This document shows positions 6,115 to 14,645 of a DNA stretch of 30,419 bases, piece after piece. Position 1 is the first letter of the stretch. Every line of letters starts with the position of its first letter. Under the pieces are notes generated by a model. It searched no databases and was not told where the DNA came from. It was given only the letters and a program-made list of their open reading frames with translations. The stretch is from UBA2279 sp034399355 (GTDB lineage Bacteria > Actinomycetota > Coriobacteriia > Anaerosomatales > Anaerosomataceae), in assembly GCA_034399355.1 (NCBI GenBank), contig JAXMMT010000036.1, positions 1 to 30,419 of the forward strand, written 5' to 3'. A program made the position numbers and the translations under genes.

Positions 6115-6804
6115 TCAGTTTCGGCCCATCCCCGCCGGTCCGGTCGTCTCGGATGAGGGATCGCTCGACTCCTCCCCTGTGTCAGACTCACCGCCGGGGC
6201 TCTGCGGACCCACGTCGTTGGAAGGCTGTACGGCGGCACCTGAGTCAGCGGCGTCAAGCGCGTTCTGCAGCTGGGTCTTCGTGGGCTGCGGCGCGGCGTT
6301 CACGCGCTCACGCAAACGTGTTTCAGAGGTCGTCACCTCTCCTACGTCAGCGCCGTCACCGTAGGCAGCTGACGTCGCCGCTTTGAACTGCTCGAATGTG
6401 CGCAACATAAGCGCGTCGTCCGCACCATCGGTGGTCATGCGCGCGAGTTCGTCAGCGCGGCGAGTCGCAATCGTGAACAGGAAGTGGCGCTGCATCTCTC
6501 CGTCGGGGAGCACCTGCAACGTCACGTTCTCAGAAAGACGCTTGATTCCGTAGAGCGGGTCGCCCGGCAGTGATACTGCGGCGGCGTAGGACACGCCCCC
6601 GAGCATCGTTGCGGCGACCGTGACGGTCGCCATTGCCCGGCGGAAGACGATGCGACCGCGCGACAGCAGCGCGTCGCGAGTCACGTGTGTCATCACGCGC
6701 GCTCGAATCACCCGCCGGCGATCATCGGGAAGCGACACCGCGCTGCGGGATATGGCCTGGGCGACCACGTCCCGCTCGCTCTTCTCTGTGTCGAACCTAT
6801 GCAT
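6115..6804 (-). CDS. DUF5667 protein, probable membrane anti-sigma factor or stress protein
   Basis: A 229-residue protein with a basic cytoplasmic N-terminus of about 60 residues, one transmembrane helix (AMATVTVAATMLGGVSYAAA) and an outer domain beginning SLPGDPLYGIKRLSENV. The latter is the DUF5667 signature (LPGDxLYxxKR) followed by RRADELARM. The C-terminal 60 residues are Ser/Pro/Gly/Glu-rich and probably disordered. The ATG at 6804 overlaps the 3' end of the ECF sigma gene by 8 bases and uses GGGGAGGG. Position and topology suggest that it holds or senses for that sigma factor, but no zinc-binding anti-sigma motif is visible in the N-terminus. Confidence 0.8.
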   Translation of the reverse strand: MHRFDTEKSERDVVAQAISRSAVSLPDDRRRVIRARVMTHVTRDALLSRGRIVFRRAMATVTVAATMLGGVSYAAAVSLPGDPLYGIKRLSENVTLQVLPDGEMQRHFLFTIATRRADELARMTTDGADDALMLRTFEQFKAATSAAYGDGADVGEVTTSETRLRERVNAAPQPTKTQLQNALDAADSGAAVQPSNDVGPQSPGGESDTGEESSDPSSETTGPAGMGRN

Positions 6805-7360
6805 TGTCCCTCCCCTCGGCCAGCAGCCTCGCGAGCGAGCGCACCGCCCGGTGTTGCAGCGCCTTGATGGCCCCCCCGGTCTTGCCAAGCGCCTGAGCGC
6901 TGTCCTGCAGATCAAAGCCCCAGATGAACCGAAGCATCAGCACCGATCTCTGCTCCTCGGTCAGTGACTCCATCGCCTCGCGAATCTCCTCCACCTCGAG
7001 GCGAACGAAGACAGTCTCATCAACGGCCGCAGTCTCATCAACGGTGTCCAGGGCGTCGTCCGTCGAGGCGTACTCTGGTGTGCGCGCCGATCGGCGGTAA
7101 GAGTCGATCACAGCGTTTCTCGCGATTCGGAAAAGCCATGCGCCGAACGGAAGACCTCTGTCGTCGTAGCCGCCAATCGCCTCCCACGCCTTCAGGAAGA
7201 CTGACGCTGTGAGGTCCTCGGCGTCTTCCGCCGAGCCGACCCGTCCCCGAACGAACGCGTAGACGCGGTCGGCGTACTCGTCGTAGAGCTTGCCGAAGGC
7301 GCGGGTGTCGCCGGCGACGGACCTCGCCACCAACTTGTCAATGTGCCTGTCAGACAACAC
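6797..7360 (-). CDS. ECF-type RNA polymerase sigma factor
   Basis: A 187-residue sigma-70 family protein with only regions 2 and 4. Region 2 has FGKLYDEYADRVYAFVRGR, AEDLTASVFLKAWEAI and the -10-binding PFGAWLFRIARNAVIDSYRR. Region 4 has LTEEQRSVLMLRFIWGFDLQ and an HTH, AQALGKTGGAIKALQHRAVR. A 40-residue acidic linker joins them. GTG 7360 lies three bases after GGGAG, and a TTG at 7357 has better spacing; GTG 7378 has no ribosome site, so the precise start is open. It forms an overlapping pair with the DUF5667 gene, the usual sigma/anti-sigma arrangement. Confidence 0.9.
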   Translation of the reverse strand: MLSDRHIDKLVARSVAGDTRAFGKLYDEYADRVYAFVRGRVGSAEDAEDLTASVFLKAWEAIGGYDDRGLPFGAWLFRIARNAVIDSYRRSARTPEYASTDDALDTVDETAAVDETVFVRLEVEEIREAMESLTEEQRSVLMLRFIWGFDLQDSAQALGKTGGAIKALQHRAVRSLARLLAEGRDNA

Positions 7361-7425
7361 GGTCTCCCGTGCACTCACGGTTATTCACTGCAACGCCAAT
7401 CCACGTCCGACGGATATGGTCTCCA

Positions 7426-7434
7426 TGATAGAAT
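7426..7434 (+). promoter_or_regulatory. Extended -10 element for the radical SAM gene
   Basis: TGATAGAAT carries the extended TGn element and a TAGAAT hexamer (5/6). No clear -35 is seen at the expected place, which extended -10 promoters tolerate. Transcripts would start about 75 bases before the ATG at 7515. Confidence 0.4.
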
Positions 7435-7514
7435 CTTTGCGGCCCGTCACACTCCCTAACCGTCCACAGAGTGCCATCGCATGTTCGCCGTGCGGAAGGA
7501 TAGAAGCTCAACTC

Positions 7515-8963
7515 ATGATACGTCGTATCGCACTCATAACACCTCACTATCACAGCGGTGTCGTGGAGACGGCCGGCACCTGGCCCAACGTTGCGTTCGT
7601 CTACATCGCCGGAGCGCTCAGGAAGGCCGGCTTCGAGCCGGTCATCTACGACGCCATGACCATGAATCACGATGCCGAGCAGATTCGCGCGCGACTCGAA
7701 CAACTGCAGCCAGACGTCGTCCTGACCTCGGCGTATACACCCTCCTTCCCGAAAGCCGTAGAGCTGCTGCGCCTGGCAAAAGACGTGCTTCCCGGCGTGA
7801 CGACCGGCGTCGGGGGTGTACACGCGCACTTCATGTACGAAGAGGTACTCACCGAACACGGCGATGTCGTCGACTTCGTGTTGCGCGGCGAGGGCGAAGT
7901 CACCGCGCCCGAGCTCATGCGCTGTCTTGCCGACGGAAGTGACCCGACTGCTGTCGCAGGGATCGCTTTCAATCGTGACGATGCCGTCGTCGTAACGCCC
8001 ACACGGCCGTTCCTCAAGAGCCTCGATGGTCTCTCGACCGCGTGGGACCTTGTGGACTGGAGTCTCTACCGGTTCTACCCGCTTCCGGAGACTAATCTCG
8101 CCGTCGTTTCGACGTCTCGAGGATGTGACCAATCGTGCACCTTCTGCAGTCAGCAGGCCTTCTGGTGCAAGTCCTGGCGCGGACGCTCCCCCGAAGACGT
8201 GGTCAACGAGATGCAGATGCTCAAGGAACACCATGGCGTGGGTGTGATGATGTTCTCGGACGAGACCCCCACACTCGACCGCGAACGTTGGGAGCGACTG
8301 CTCGACCTTCTCATCGAGCGCGACTTGGGGCTGCACCTGCTGATGGAGACGCGCGTCGACGACATCCTGCGCGACGAGGACATACTTCCAAAGTACGTCA
8401 AAGCCGGCATGCGTCACGTCTACGTGGGCGTGGAGCGCACCGACCAAGCGACGCTCGACATGTTTAAGAAGAACACCGAGGTGGAGATGGGCAAGAAGGC
8501 CCTGGACCTCTTGAACTCATATGACATCATCACCGAGACTAGCTTCGTCCTGGGCCTGCCCGATGACACTCCTGAGACGATCGAGGCGACGTTCCAGCTG
8601 GCGAGACACTACAACCCCGACCTCGCGTTCTTCCTCACTATCGCTCCATGGCCATACGCAGACATCTATCCCGAGCTCGAGCCGTACATCGTGTCGCACG
8701 ACTACGAGGACTACAACCTCGTCGCACCCGTCGTGAAGCCCAAAGCGATGGAGACCGATGAGCTCATGCGCATCGTAATCGACTGCTACCGCCGCTTCTA
8801 CATGGGCAAACTCAAGCGGGTCGCCTCGATGTCGCCCCCGAAGCGCGACTACTTCCTCATCACGATGAGACTGCTGATGGAGAACTCGTATCTCAAGCAG
8901 TTCATGGGAGGGCTCGGCCAGATGCCGGCCGAGGTCGACTCGCTGCTCAAGAAGTGGTTGTAG
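7515..8963 (+). CDS. B12-binding-domain radical SAM protein
   Basis: A 482-residue enzyme. The N-terminal 150 residues form a cobalamin-binding-like domain (ALITPHYHSGVVETAG, then a repeated alpha/beta pattern ending VDFVLRGEGEVT), as in BchE and P-methylase relatives; the DxHxxG His of base-off binding is not evident. The radical SAM core starts with SRGCDQSCTFCSQQAFW, giving C-x3-C-x2-C for the [4Fe-4S] cluster, and continues VYVGVERTDQATLDMF and LGLPDDTPETIEATF. The C-terminus is basic and helical. Substrate unknown: methylation, cyclisation or C-C bond chemistry are all known in this class. The gene stands alone between a divergent sigma factor and a convergent pilT. ATG 7515 is where homology begins; GGAAGGA lies rather far (13 bases) upstream. 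Confidence 0.87.
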   Translation: MIRRIALITPHYHSGVVETAGTWPNVAFVYIAGALRKAGFEPVIYDAMTMNHDAEQIRARLEQLQPDVVLTSAYTPSFPKAVELLRLAKDVLPGVTTGVGGVHAHFMYEEVLTEHGDVVDFVLRGEGEVTAPELMRCLADGSDPTAVAGIAFNRDDAVVVTPTRPFLKSLDGLSTAWDLVDWSLYRFYPLPETNLAVVSTSRGCDQSCTFCSQQAFWCKSWRGRSPEDVVNEMQMLKEHHGVGVMMFSDETPTLDRERWERLLDLLIERDLGLHLLMETRVDDILRDEDILPKYVKAGMRHVYVGVERTDQATLDMFKKNTEVEMGKKALDLLNSYDIITETSFVLGLPDDTPETIEATFQLARHYNPDLAFFLTIAPWPYADIYPELEPYIVSHDYEDYNLVAPVVKPKAMETDELMRIVIDCYRRFYMGKLKRVASMSPPKRDYFLITMRLLMENSYLKQFMGGLGQMPAEVDSLLKKWL

Positions 8964-8988
8964 AACGTAGCGGTGTCGCCGACGAGCG

Positions 8989-10092
8989 TCAGTAGATACC
9001 GGTCTGCACGGCCTCTTCGGCACTGATGCCGAGTTGGCGCACCTTGATCTTGAAATCGTGCGCGTTCGCCGCCATGGCAATCGCATCCTCCAGCGTGATC
9101 TTGCCCTGCTGATAGAGCGCGAGCAGGCTCTTGTCGAAGGTCTGCATACCGTAGTACTCGCCGTCTTCCATCGCATCCCGGATCATGTAGGTCTTCTCGG
9201 AATCGATGATGTACTCGCGCACGGTACCGGTCATGACAAGTACCTCGACCGCCGGCACAAGGCCACCATTGATCGACGGGATGAGGCGCATCGAGACGAT
9301 GCCTCTCAGCGTCGAGGCAAGCATCAGCCGGACCTGTTTCTGCTGGTAGGGAGGGAAGAAGTCGATGATACGGTTGATGGTCTCGGTGGCGTCGATCGTG
9401 TGCAGTGTCGAGAGCACGAGGTTCCCGATCTCGGCAGCGGTGAGCGCCGCCGAGACGGTCTCATGGTCACGCATCTCGCCGATGAGAACAACATCGGGGT
9501 CTTGGCGGACAACATGCCGGAGCGCGGCGGCGTAGCTCTCTGTGTCGATGCCGATCTCGCGCTGGTTGATGATGCACTTGTCGTCCTGGTGCAACACCTC
9601 GATCGGGTCCTCGATTGTGATGATATGGCCCTCGCGCGTATGGTTGATATGGTCGATCATGGCAGCAAGCGTCGTCGTCTTGCCGGATCCTGCCGTTCCC
9701 GTCACAAGCACCAGACCGCGGGGCTCATCTGCAAGACGGTTCACGGCAGGCGGTAGGCCGAGATCCTCGATCGATGAACGTTCGGTAGAAACACGACGCA
9801 GTGTTATTCCGACGCTTCCACGCTGGTGGAAAACATTAACGCGGAATCGTCCGACACCGGAAACGGAGTACGCAAAATCGAGCTCGCAATGGTTTTCGAA
9901 GGACGTCTGTTGCCGTGCATCCATCATGCCGAGCGCCAGTGTCTTGGTCGCTTCCAGAGCAAGTGGTGGCAGGTCGCGAAGCACGATCAGCTTCCCGTTG
10001 AGTCGAATGGCGGGCGGGCTCCCAACCTTCAGGTGCAGGTCGGAACTTCCCCGGTCGCTCATGAGTTTCAGCAGGCCATCAATCTCGGCCAT
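8989..10092 (-). CDS. pilT: Type IV pilus retraction ATPase, PilT family
   Basis: A 367-residue secretion-type ATPase. The N-terminal PAS-like domain (SSDLHLKVGSPPAIRLNG) is typical of PilT. The core has Walker A GTAGSGKTT (132-140), Asp box EDPIEVLH, Walker B DPDVVLIGEMRD and His box TLHTIDATETINRIIDFFP. The C-terminal tail lacks the canonical PilT AIRNLIRE motif. PilT-type hexamers power pilus disassembly for twitching; PilU-like accessory function is possible. ATG 10092 is preferred over the tandem GTGs at 10104 and 10101, because GGAGTGGTG serves it as ribosome site. No pilin, PilB or PilC gene is in the window. It follows the NlpC gene after 112 bases. Confidence 0.88.
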   Translation of the reverse strand: MAEIDGLLKLMSDRGSSDLHLKVGSPPAIRLNGKLIVLRDLPPLALEATKTLALGMMDARQQTSFENHCELDFAYSVSGVGRFRVNVFHQRGSVGITLRRVSTERSSIEDLGLPPAVNRLADEPRGLVLVTGTAGSGKTTTLAAMIDHINHTREGHIITIEDPIEVLHQDDKCIINQREIGIDTESYAAALRHVVRQDPDVVLIGEMRDHETVSAALTAAEIGNLVLSTLHTIDATETINRIIDFFPPYQQKQVRLMLASTLRGIVSMRLIPSINGGLVPAVEVLVMTGTVREYIIDSEKTYMIRDAMEDGEYYGMQTFDKSLLALYQQGKITLEDAIAMAANAHDFKIKVRQLGISAEEAVQTGIY

Positions 10093-10204
10093 TCGTGTCA
10101 CCACTCCGACTACTCGCAGACTTCAGGCACACACCAGCATACCCTACGAGTACCGCTGAGGTGTAGCAAACCGACTCAAGGATGAATCCGCCGCATACGG
10201 ATGT

Positions 10205-11212
10205 CTAGGGGCGACATGCACCGGCATAGTCGCTGCGGTTTAGACTGGAGATCTTTACGACGTCCCCCGTGTTCGGCGCGTGGATGTACATCCCGCCACC
10301 GACGTAAATACCGACGTGATGAATCACGCTCGTGCCGAAGAACACGAGATCGCCCGGCGCGAGGTTGACGCGGGAGACGCGCTGGCCGCAGTTGATCTGC
10401 GCACGAGAGCTGTGCGGCAGACTCACGCCAACACGGGCATACACCCACATCGTGAAACCGCTGCAGTCGAAACTACTCGGACCGGCAGCGCCCCACTCGT
10501 ACGGCGCACCGAGCTTGGACTTCGCAATCGAAACGACTTCGGAGCGCGGGGCGTTGGTAGGATCACCATAGTCTCCCCTGGGAGCAGTGCGGACCCGCTT
10601 CGCCTCCTCGGCCACTTGCAGCGCACGGACCTCAGACTCAATCCCCGCAAGGGCGCGCTCGCGCTCGGCGAGCTGCCTTTCGATGGATGCCTTGCGCTCG
10701 GCCATGACGTCGCGCTGATTCTTGGCCTCGGCCTGCTGCGCCTGAAGCTCGACCTTGGTGGCCGAGATCTCGGCACGCGTCGACCTTAGCTCGGCGACTG
10801 CATCAGCGTCATTCTCGTTCAGCTGCTTGAGCAGATCCCAGGTCGTCGCAAACTCCTCGAATGTTGTCGCACCGAAGAGCAGCTCGAGAAACCCGAGCGG
10901 ACCGCTGCGGTACATGCCCTCCACGCGCGTGTCGAGGTGCTTCTGGAGCTCCTCCTGGCGTGCTGTGAGGGTCGTGAGTCTATCCTCGGCAGCCTTCACC
11001 ATAGTAGTGACCGCTTTGTAGGCTGCGTTCGCCTCGTTGTAGTCGTCGCTTGCGATCTCGACCCTGGCATCAAGCTCTTCGACCTGGGTCTTGACCTTGG
11101 CAACCTCTGCCTGCTTGTCAGACGTGGGGGTTGCCAGCGCCGTTCCGGGGAGTGCGAGCATGAGTGCCGCGCTCACAAGCAGCACTACAAGACTGCGGAA
11201 CGGACTTTTCAA
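10205..11212 (-). CDS. Secreted NlpC/P60 peptidoglycan hydrolase with N-terminal coiled coil
   Basis: A 335-residue protein. The signal peptide (LVVLLVSAALMLALPGTALA) is followed by a long coiled coil (about 35-205) broken by a short GPLGFLELLFGATTFEEF segment, as in PcsB/CwlO/RipA-type hydrolases. The C-terminal NlpC/P60 domain (about 225-335) has FDCSGFTMWVYARVG with the catalytic Cys, then LAPGDLVFFG and HHVGIYVGGGMYIHAP with the catalytic His. It should cleave D-Glu to diamino acid bonds in stem peptides. The coiled coil usually gates activity through FtsEX-type partners, which are not in the window. Start TTG 11212 has GGAGGT 7 bases upstream. Confidence 0.92.
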   Translation of the reverse strand: MKSPFRSLVVLLVSAALMLALPGTALATPTSDKQAEVAKVKTQVEELDARVEIASDDYNEANAAYKAVTTMVKAAEDRLTTLTARQEELQKHLDTRVEGMYRSGPLGFLELLFGATTFEEFATTWDLLKQLNENDADAVAELRSTRAEISATKVELQAQQAEAKNQRDVMAERKASIERQLAERERALAGIESEVRALQVAEEAKRVRTAPRGDYGDPTNAPRSEVVSIAKSKLGAPYEWGAAGPSSFDCSGFTMWVYARVGVSLPHSSRAQINCGQRVSRVNLAPGDLVFFGTSVIHHVGIYVGGGMYIHAPNTGDVVKISSLNRSDYAGACRP

Positions 11213-11255
11213 CGCGGCACCTCCTCATTCGGGACAGGGACGAAACCTCAAAACC

Positions 11256-12164
11256 CTACCACATGTCACCCTCGCGAGACAGCGCCGAGCACAGGGCGTC
11301 GAGCAGCCTGACAGCGACTCGTTGCCTTGCAGCATCGTCGCCGAGAAGCCCGGGATCGACATCTATAACCACTTCCCTGCAGCCTTCGACAGCGCCCAGA
11401 GCGGTGAGCAGCCGCGGTTCCAATGCGTCGTCATCCACCGCGTCTACCAGGAGCCGCGGCAGTGATCCATGCACATCCGGGGCGACTCCGCTGCCGAAAC
11501 GGAGAATGACGGCTGCATCGGCAGCCGGCGCGTCGCGGACGGTCACGCGCGCCTCCGGCTCGGTCGCCAACGCGAGGTTCGCCACTCGCTCGGCGACAAC
11601 ACGTCCCGCGTCATCCAGGCTGTAGAGCGCCACAGGCGCGCGAGTCAGAACGTCGCCGGCACGCGACGCCGCGACCTTCAGGGCCACCGGCGCCGACGGG
11701 TCCTTGTCCTGCCAGACGTGACGGAGGCGATCGATTGCACGAACGGTTTCGGCGCCAACGATGCCGTCACCTGTCTGTGCAACATTGGACTGAAACTCCC
11801 GGACAGCGCGCTCGGTGAACGCACCGAAGATGCCGTCTGGCTCGCCGCAGGAGAAACCGAGTGCATTGAGGGCACCCTGGAGAACGCGCACGTCCCGGCC
11901 GTGAAAGTACGGGAACTTGAGGTAGAGCAGCCGATCGCCGAAGCTGAACGTCGCGTCCACAAGGGCAGCCCATGTCTCAGGCCCGACCTCCCCGTCCTCG
12001 GAAAGGTGGTGTTCGCTCTGGAAGCCCCTCACGGCTTCGCAAGTTGCCCCCAGGAACACACCATCGACACCGGTCGGGCCAAGACCGTACCCCAGCATCA
12101 ACAGACGTTTTTGGATGTCCTCGACCGCAGAGCCTCGGGCGCCCCGCTTGATGGATTCAATCAC
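11256..12164 (-). CDS. Peptidoglycan-binding protein with two PG_binding_1 repeats
   Basis: A 302-residue protein without a signal peptide. Two PG_binding_1 repeats lie at about 5-70 (VEDIQKRLLMLGYGLG, DGVFLGATCEAVRGFQ, DGEVGPETWAAL) and 82-150 (VRVLQGALNALGFSCG, DGIFGAFTERAVREFQ, DGIVGAETVRAI). The remaining 150 residues form an alpha/beta domain (ARAPVALYS-like segment through VVIDVDPGLLGDD) that resembles the CwlM/FtsX-associated N-acetylmuramoyl-L-alanine amidase layout only loosely; no zinc-ligand motif is seen. Without a signal it may be cytoplasmic, as CwlM is. GTG 12164 is chosen because GGAGGG lies 8 bases upstream; TTG 12170 is too close to that site. Confidence 0.82.
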   Translation of the reverse strand: MIESIKRGARGSAVEDIQKRLLMLGYGLGPTGVDGVFLGATCEAVRGFQSEHHLSEDGEVGPETWAALVDATFSFGDRLLYLKFPYFHGRDVRVLQGALNALGFSCGEPDGIFGAFTERAVREFQSNVAQTGDGIVGAETVRAIDRLRHVWQDKDPSAPVALKVAASRAGDVLTRAPVALYSLDDAGRVVAERVANLALATEPEARVTVRDAPAADAAVILRFGSGVAPDVHGSLPRLLVDAVDDDALEPRLLTALGAVEGCREVVIDVDPGLLGDDAARQRVAVRLLDALCSALSREGDMW

Positions 12165-12209
12165 GGGCAAGGCCCTCCGTCTATGTTCCGGCGTGGCGCG
12201 CAGATGTGA

Positions 12210-12554
12210 TCAGGAGGAGCTGAAGCGCTCCCGGAACTTCGCCACGTTGTTCTGCGCGTAGTCCCGGCGTGCCCTGATACGCCTAACGAAAGAGTCTATC
12301 TCCACAACGAGCACGATGTCACCGGTGAAGGTGTACTCCACAGGATCACCGGTGCGCGAATTGAGCACGTAGGAGCCTTTGAACGCATCGAGGATGCGTT
12401 CCACTACCGCATGCGCGTGGCCAGTGCGACGCCGCACGTCATCGACGGTGAGCCACTCACACTGGCACTTTGAGAACAGCGTGAGTATGTCGCGCACAAT
12501 CATCTCAGTAGCGTTGTCCTCGGGCAACCGGGACAGCGCCCTTGCAAGACTCAC
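12210..12554 (-). CDS. Hypothetical protein, winged-helix-like
   Basis: A 114-residue soluble protein. The middle (WLTVDDVRRRTGHAHAVVERIL, then a beta hairpin YVLNSRTGDPVEYTF) fits a winged-helix fold that could bind DNA or a protein partner. The C-terminus, VRRIRARRDYAQNNVAKFRERF, is a basic helix. Two Cys in CQC are not part of a known motif. GTG 12554 has GGAGGG 4 bases upstream. It sits 45 bases before the peptidoglycan-binding gene and 56 bases after the diguanylate cyclase, so probably in the same transcript. Family not recognised. Confidence 0.65.
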   Translation of the reverse strand: MSLARALSRLPEDNATEMIVRDILTLFSKCQCEWLTVDDVRRRTGHAHAVVERILDAFKGSYVLNSRTGDPVEYTFTGDIVLVVEIDSFVRRIRARRDYAQNNVAKFRERFSSS

Positions 12555-12610
12555 GACGCCCTCCGTCCCTCCACGGCGGCAGTGAGATAGTACCTACATG
12601 TTACCACCGC

Positions 12611-14101
12611 TCAGGAGGCGACCGTCACCTGATTCTTTCCGTACCTTTTCGCCTCATACATCGCCCTGTCGGCTGTCTCGATGAGGCGAGCGGCGGTCGG
12701 GGCGTGCGTGGGAAAGGTCGCGACGCCAAGTGAAACCGTCTGCATCACGGTGGCCCTGTCCTCTCCGGTGGCGAACGGGTACTGCGCCATGCTCTTGCGA
12801 ATACGCTCGGCAACCGAGAGGGCGCCGGGGACATCGGTCTCCGGGAGCATGATGGCGAACTCCTCACCACCATATCGGGCGGCCACGTCGATCTCGCGCA
12901 GATTCTCTCTGATTATCGAGCTCGCAGCCTGAAGCACCTTGTCGCCGCGCGGATGGCCATACGTGTCGTTGAACTGCTTGAAGTCATCGATGTCGAGCAT
13001 GATGAGTGACAGTTTGTGGCCGAATCGCTGCGCACGCCCGAGCTCCTCCTCGAGACGTTGCTGCATGTAGCCATGGTTGTAGAGCTCGGTCAGGCGGTCG
13101 GTGACCGACAGGAGTTCCAGCTCCTCGTGCAACAGTGCGTTCTGGAGAGCGAGTGATGACTGATTGCCGATGATTTGAAGACGATCACGCTCCGACTGCA
13201 CCAGTTCGCGGTACGTCGATGACGCCAGGACGAGCACGCCGATGATAGACTCGCCAGCTCGCAGCGGGATGGCCGCTTGCGAACGGATGTCCTCAGGCTG
13301 ATTGGACCACCGCGTGGCCTCCGCCCCAAGTGGCACGTCACTCTGATACGTGGGGCCATCGCGAAACGCGGTACCCAGAATCGTCTCGGACACAGAGACG
13401 ACTGGTCGAAACACGTCCTCGGGCCTCCCCTGGCTCGCACGCATGCGCAGCGTCCAGTCCTCCTGATTGAAGAGGTAGACGCACGATATCTCTGCACCGA
13501 GGATGCCATTCGCGCCGTCGACGATGAGACTCGCGACGTCCTCGATAGATGAGTAGTTCGTCAACGCTTTGAAGAACTCATGGGTGAAGAAGATCTCGGC
13601 GAGCCGGCTTTCAAGCTCCTCGTTGGCCTGCTCCAGCGCTTCCTTGCTCGCCTGCAGCCGACGTTCATGACTGCGAATCTTATCGTAGGCCACTTGCAGC
13701 TCGACGAAGATCTTCTCCTGCTCCTCGCTGCGCTTCTTTGCGATGAGTAGGTCCCACACGAGCTCGGCGCCCACCGCCGAGACGACCTCCACCGCTTCGC
13801 GTTGCAGCGACTCGAGCGCGGCGCGCACGGCGAGATCCTCGGACATGTCGAGGATGAGATCCAGGTTCACGAGTTGCGAGAGTTCGGATATCTCCGTCGT
13901 CGTGAAGATGCCGAGGTCGTCGGCAAGACGAACCGCCGGTGCAGACCGGTTCTGATCGTACACAGCCACAATCGCGAGGTTGTCAACGTCCGAGAGCAGG
14001 CGGAGTACGGAGGTGGCGCGCAGACCGCCCCCCGTTATCGCAATATGCACTTGTCCCGAGCGGGCCGCTGAATCAGCGACCGCCGCCGCGACCTTCTCCA
14101 T
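12611..14101 (-). CDS. Diguanylate cyclase with Rossmann-like and GAF domains
   Basis: A 496-residue cytoplasmic protein. Residues about 18-110 look like a Rossmann nucleotide-binding fold (VHIAITGGGLRATSVLRLL, LAIVAVYDQN, LDLILDMSED). A coiled coil (about 120-168) and a GAF domain (about 170-320) follow, then a GGDEF domain from about 335. The active-site motif is intact, G411-G-E-E-F, as is the inhibitory site R402-E-I-D405 five residues before it, so it should make c-di-GMP with product feedback. It starts 22 bases after cheD stops, with GAGGAGAGG before ATG 14101, and so extends the chemotaxis operon. A redox or nucleotide signal could set c-di-GMP and switch between motility and attachment (inference). 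Confidence 0.92.
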   Translation of the reverse strand: MEKVAAAVADSAARSGQVHIAITGGGLRATSVLRLLSDVDNLAIVAVYDQNRSAPAVRLADDLGIFTTTEISELSQLVNLDLILDMSEDLAVRAALESLQREAVEVVSAVGAELVWDLLIAKKRSEEQEKIFVELQVAYDKIRSHERRLQASKEALEQANEELESRLAEIFFTHEFFKALTNYSSIEDVASLIVDGANGILGAEISCVYLFNQEDWTLRMRASQGRPEDVFRPVVSVSETILGTAFRDGPTYQSDVPLGAEATRWSNQPEDIRSQAAIPLRAGESIIGVLVLASSTYRELVQSERDRLQIIGNQSSLALQNALLHEELELLSVTDRLTELYNHGYMQQRLEEELGRAQRFGHKLSLIMLDIDDFKQFNDTYGHPRGDKVLQAASSIIRENLREIDVAARYGGEEFAIMLPETDVPGALSVAERIRKSMAQYPFATGEDRATVMQTVSLGVATFPTHAPTAARLIETADRAMYEAKRYGKNQVTVAS

Positions 14102-14123
14102 CGTGCGCCTCTCCTCAGCTGAC

Positions 14124-14639
14124 CTAAAGTTCCTTCATGCCGTACCGATAGCTACGCACAATCACCAGTCCGGTGTCCAGGTGGAACTCGACAGTCCGAG
14201 CGTGGTTGCCACCTGTATCTTCGGCCAAAATCGGAATCCCCAACAGAGCGAGCTGCTTTCGCACTTCCTCGATGTTCCGGTCTCCGATGCCCGCGAAGCG
14301 ACTGTCACCTTTGAACATCGTGGCCCCGCCGGTGAGCTTCGCGACCAGCCGACGGCGTGCCCCCTTGTGGCTCAGCAGCCTGACTATGCAGGGCACGGCG
14401 TGCGACGCGAAGCGGTCAAGCGAGCCTTTGGATGCGGAGTCCGCAGGACTCGGCAGCATGACGTGAGCGAGGCCACCGGTGTGCCGGAACGGGTCGAACA
14501 ACGTGAGACCGATGCACGAGCCGAGTGCTGGCGTCATCAGGACCTCGGGATAAGTCGCAATGGCAAACTCGCCCGTGCCGACACACACCGCACCGTCGGC
14601 GGCGGGGCTGATCCGCTCTTGTCCTTCGTACGCTGTCAT
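14124..14639 (-). CDS. cheD: Chemoreceptor glutamine deamidase CheD
   Basis: A 171-residue enzyme that converts specific receptor glutamines to glutamate and, in some bacteria, binds CheC. The catalytic triad of the T. maritima enzyme is conserved with exact spacing: T36 and C42 in MTPALGSCIG, and H59 in GLAHVMLP. FKGDSRFAGIGDRN and GGNHARTVEF are further family motifs. It follows cheC by 6 bases (TAG GAACCG ATG). Confidence 0.95.
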   Translation of the reverse strand: MTAYEGQERISPAADGAVCVGTGEFAIATYPEVLMTPALGSCIGLTLFDPFRHTGGLAHVMLPSPADSASKGSLDRFASHAVPCIVRLLSHKGARRRLVAKLTGGATMFKGDSRFAGIGDRNIEEVRKQLALLGIPILAEDTGGNHARTVEFHLDTGLVIVRSYRYGMKEL

Positions 14640-14645
14640 CGGTTC

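Noticed and set aside
7350..8447. 365-residue minus-strand ORF
   Set aside because: Antisense to the radical SAM gene and its leader, with no protein features.
10187..10203. Small ATCCG/CGGAT hairpin after the NlpC gene as terminator
   Set aside because: Only five base pairs, seven-base loop and no T-run.
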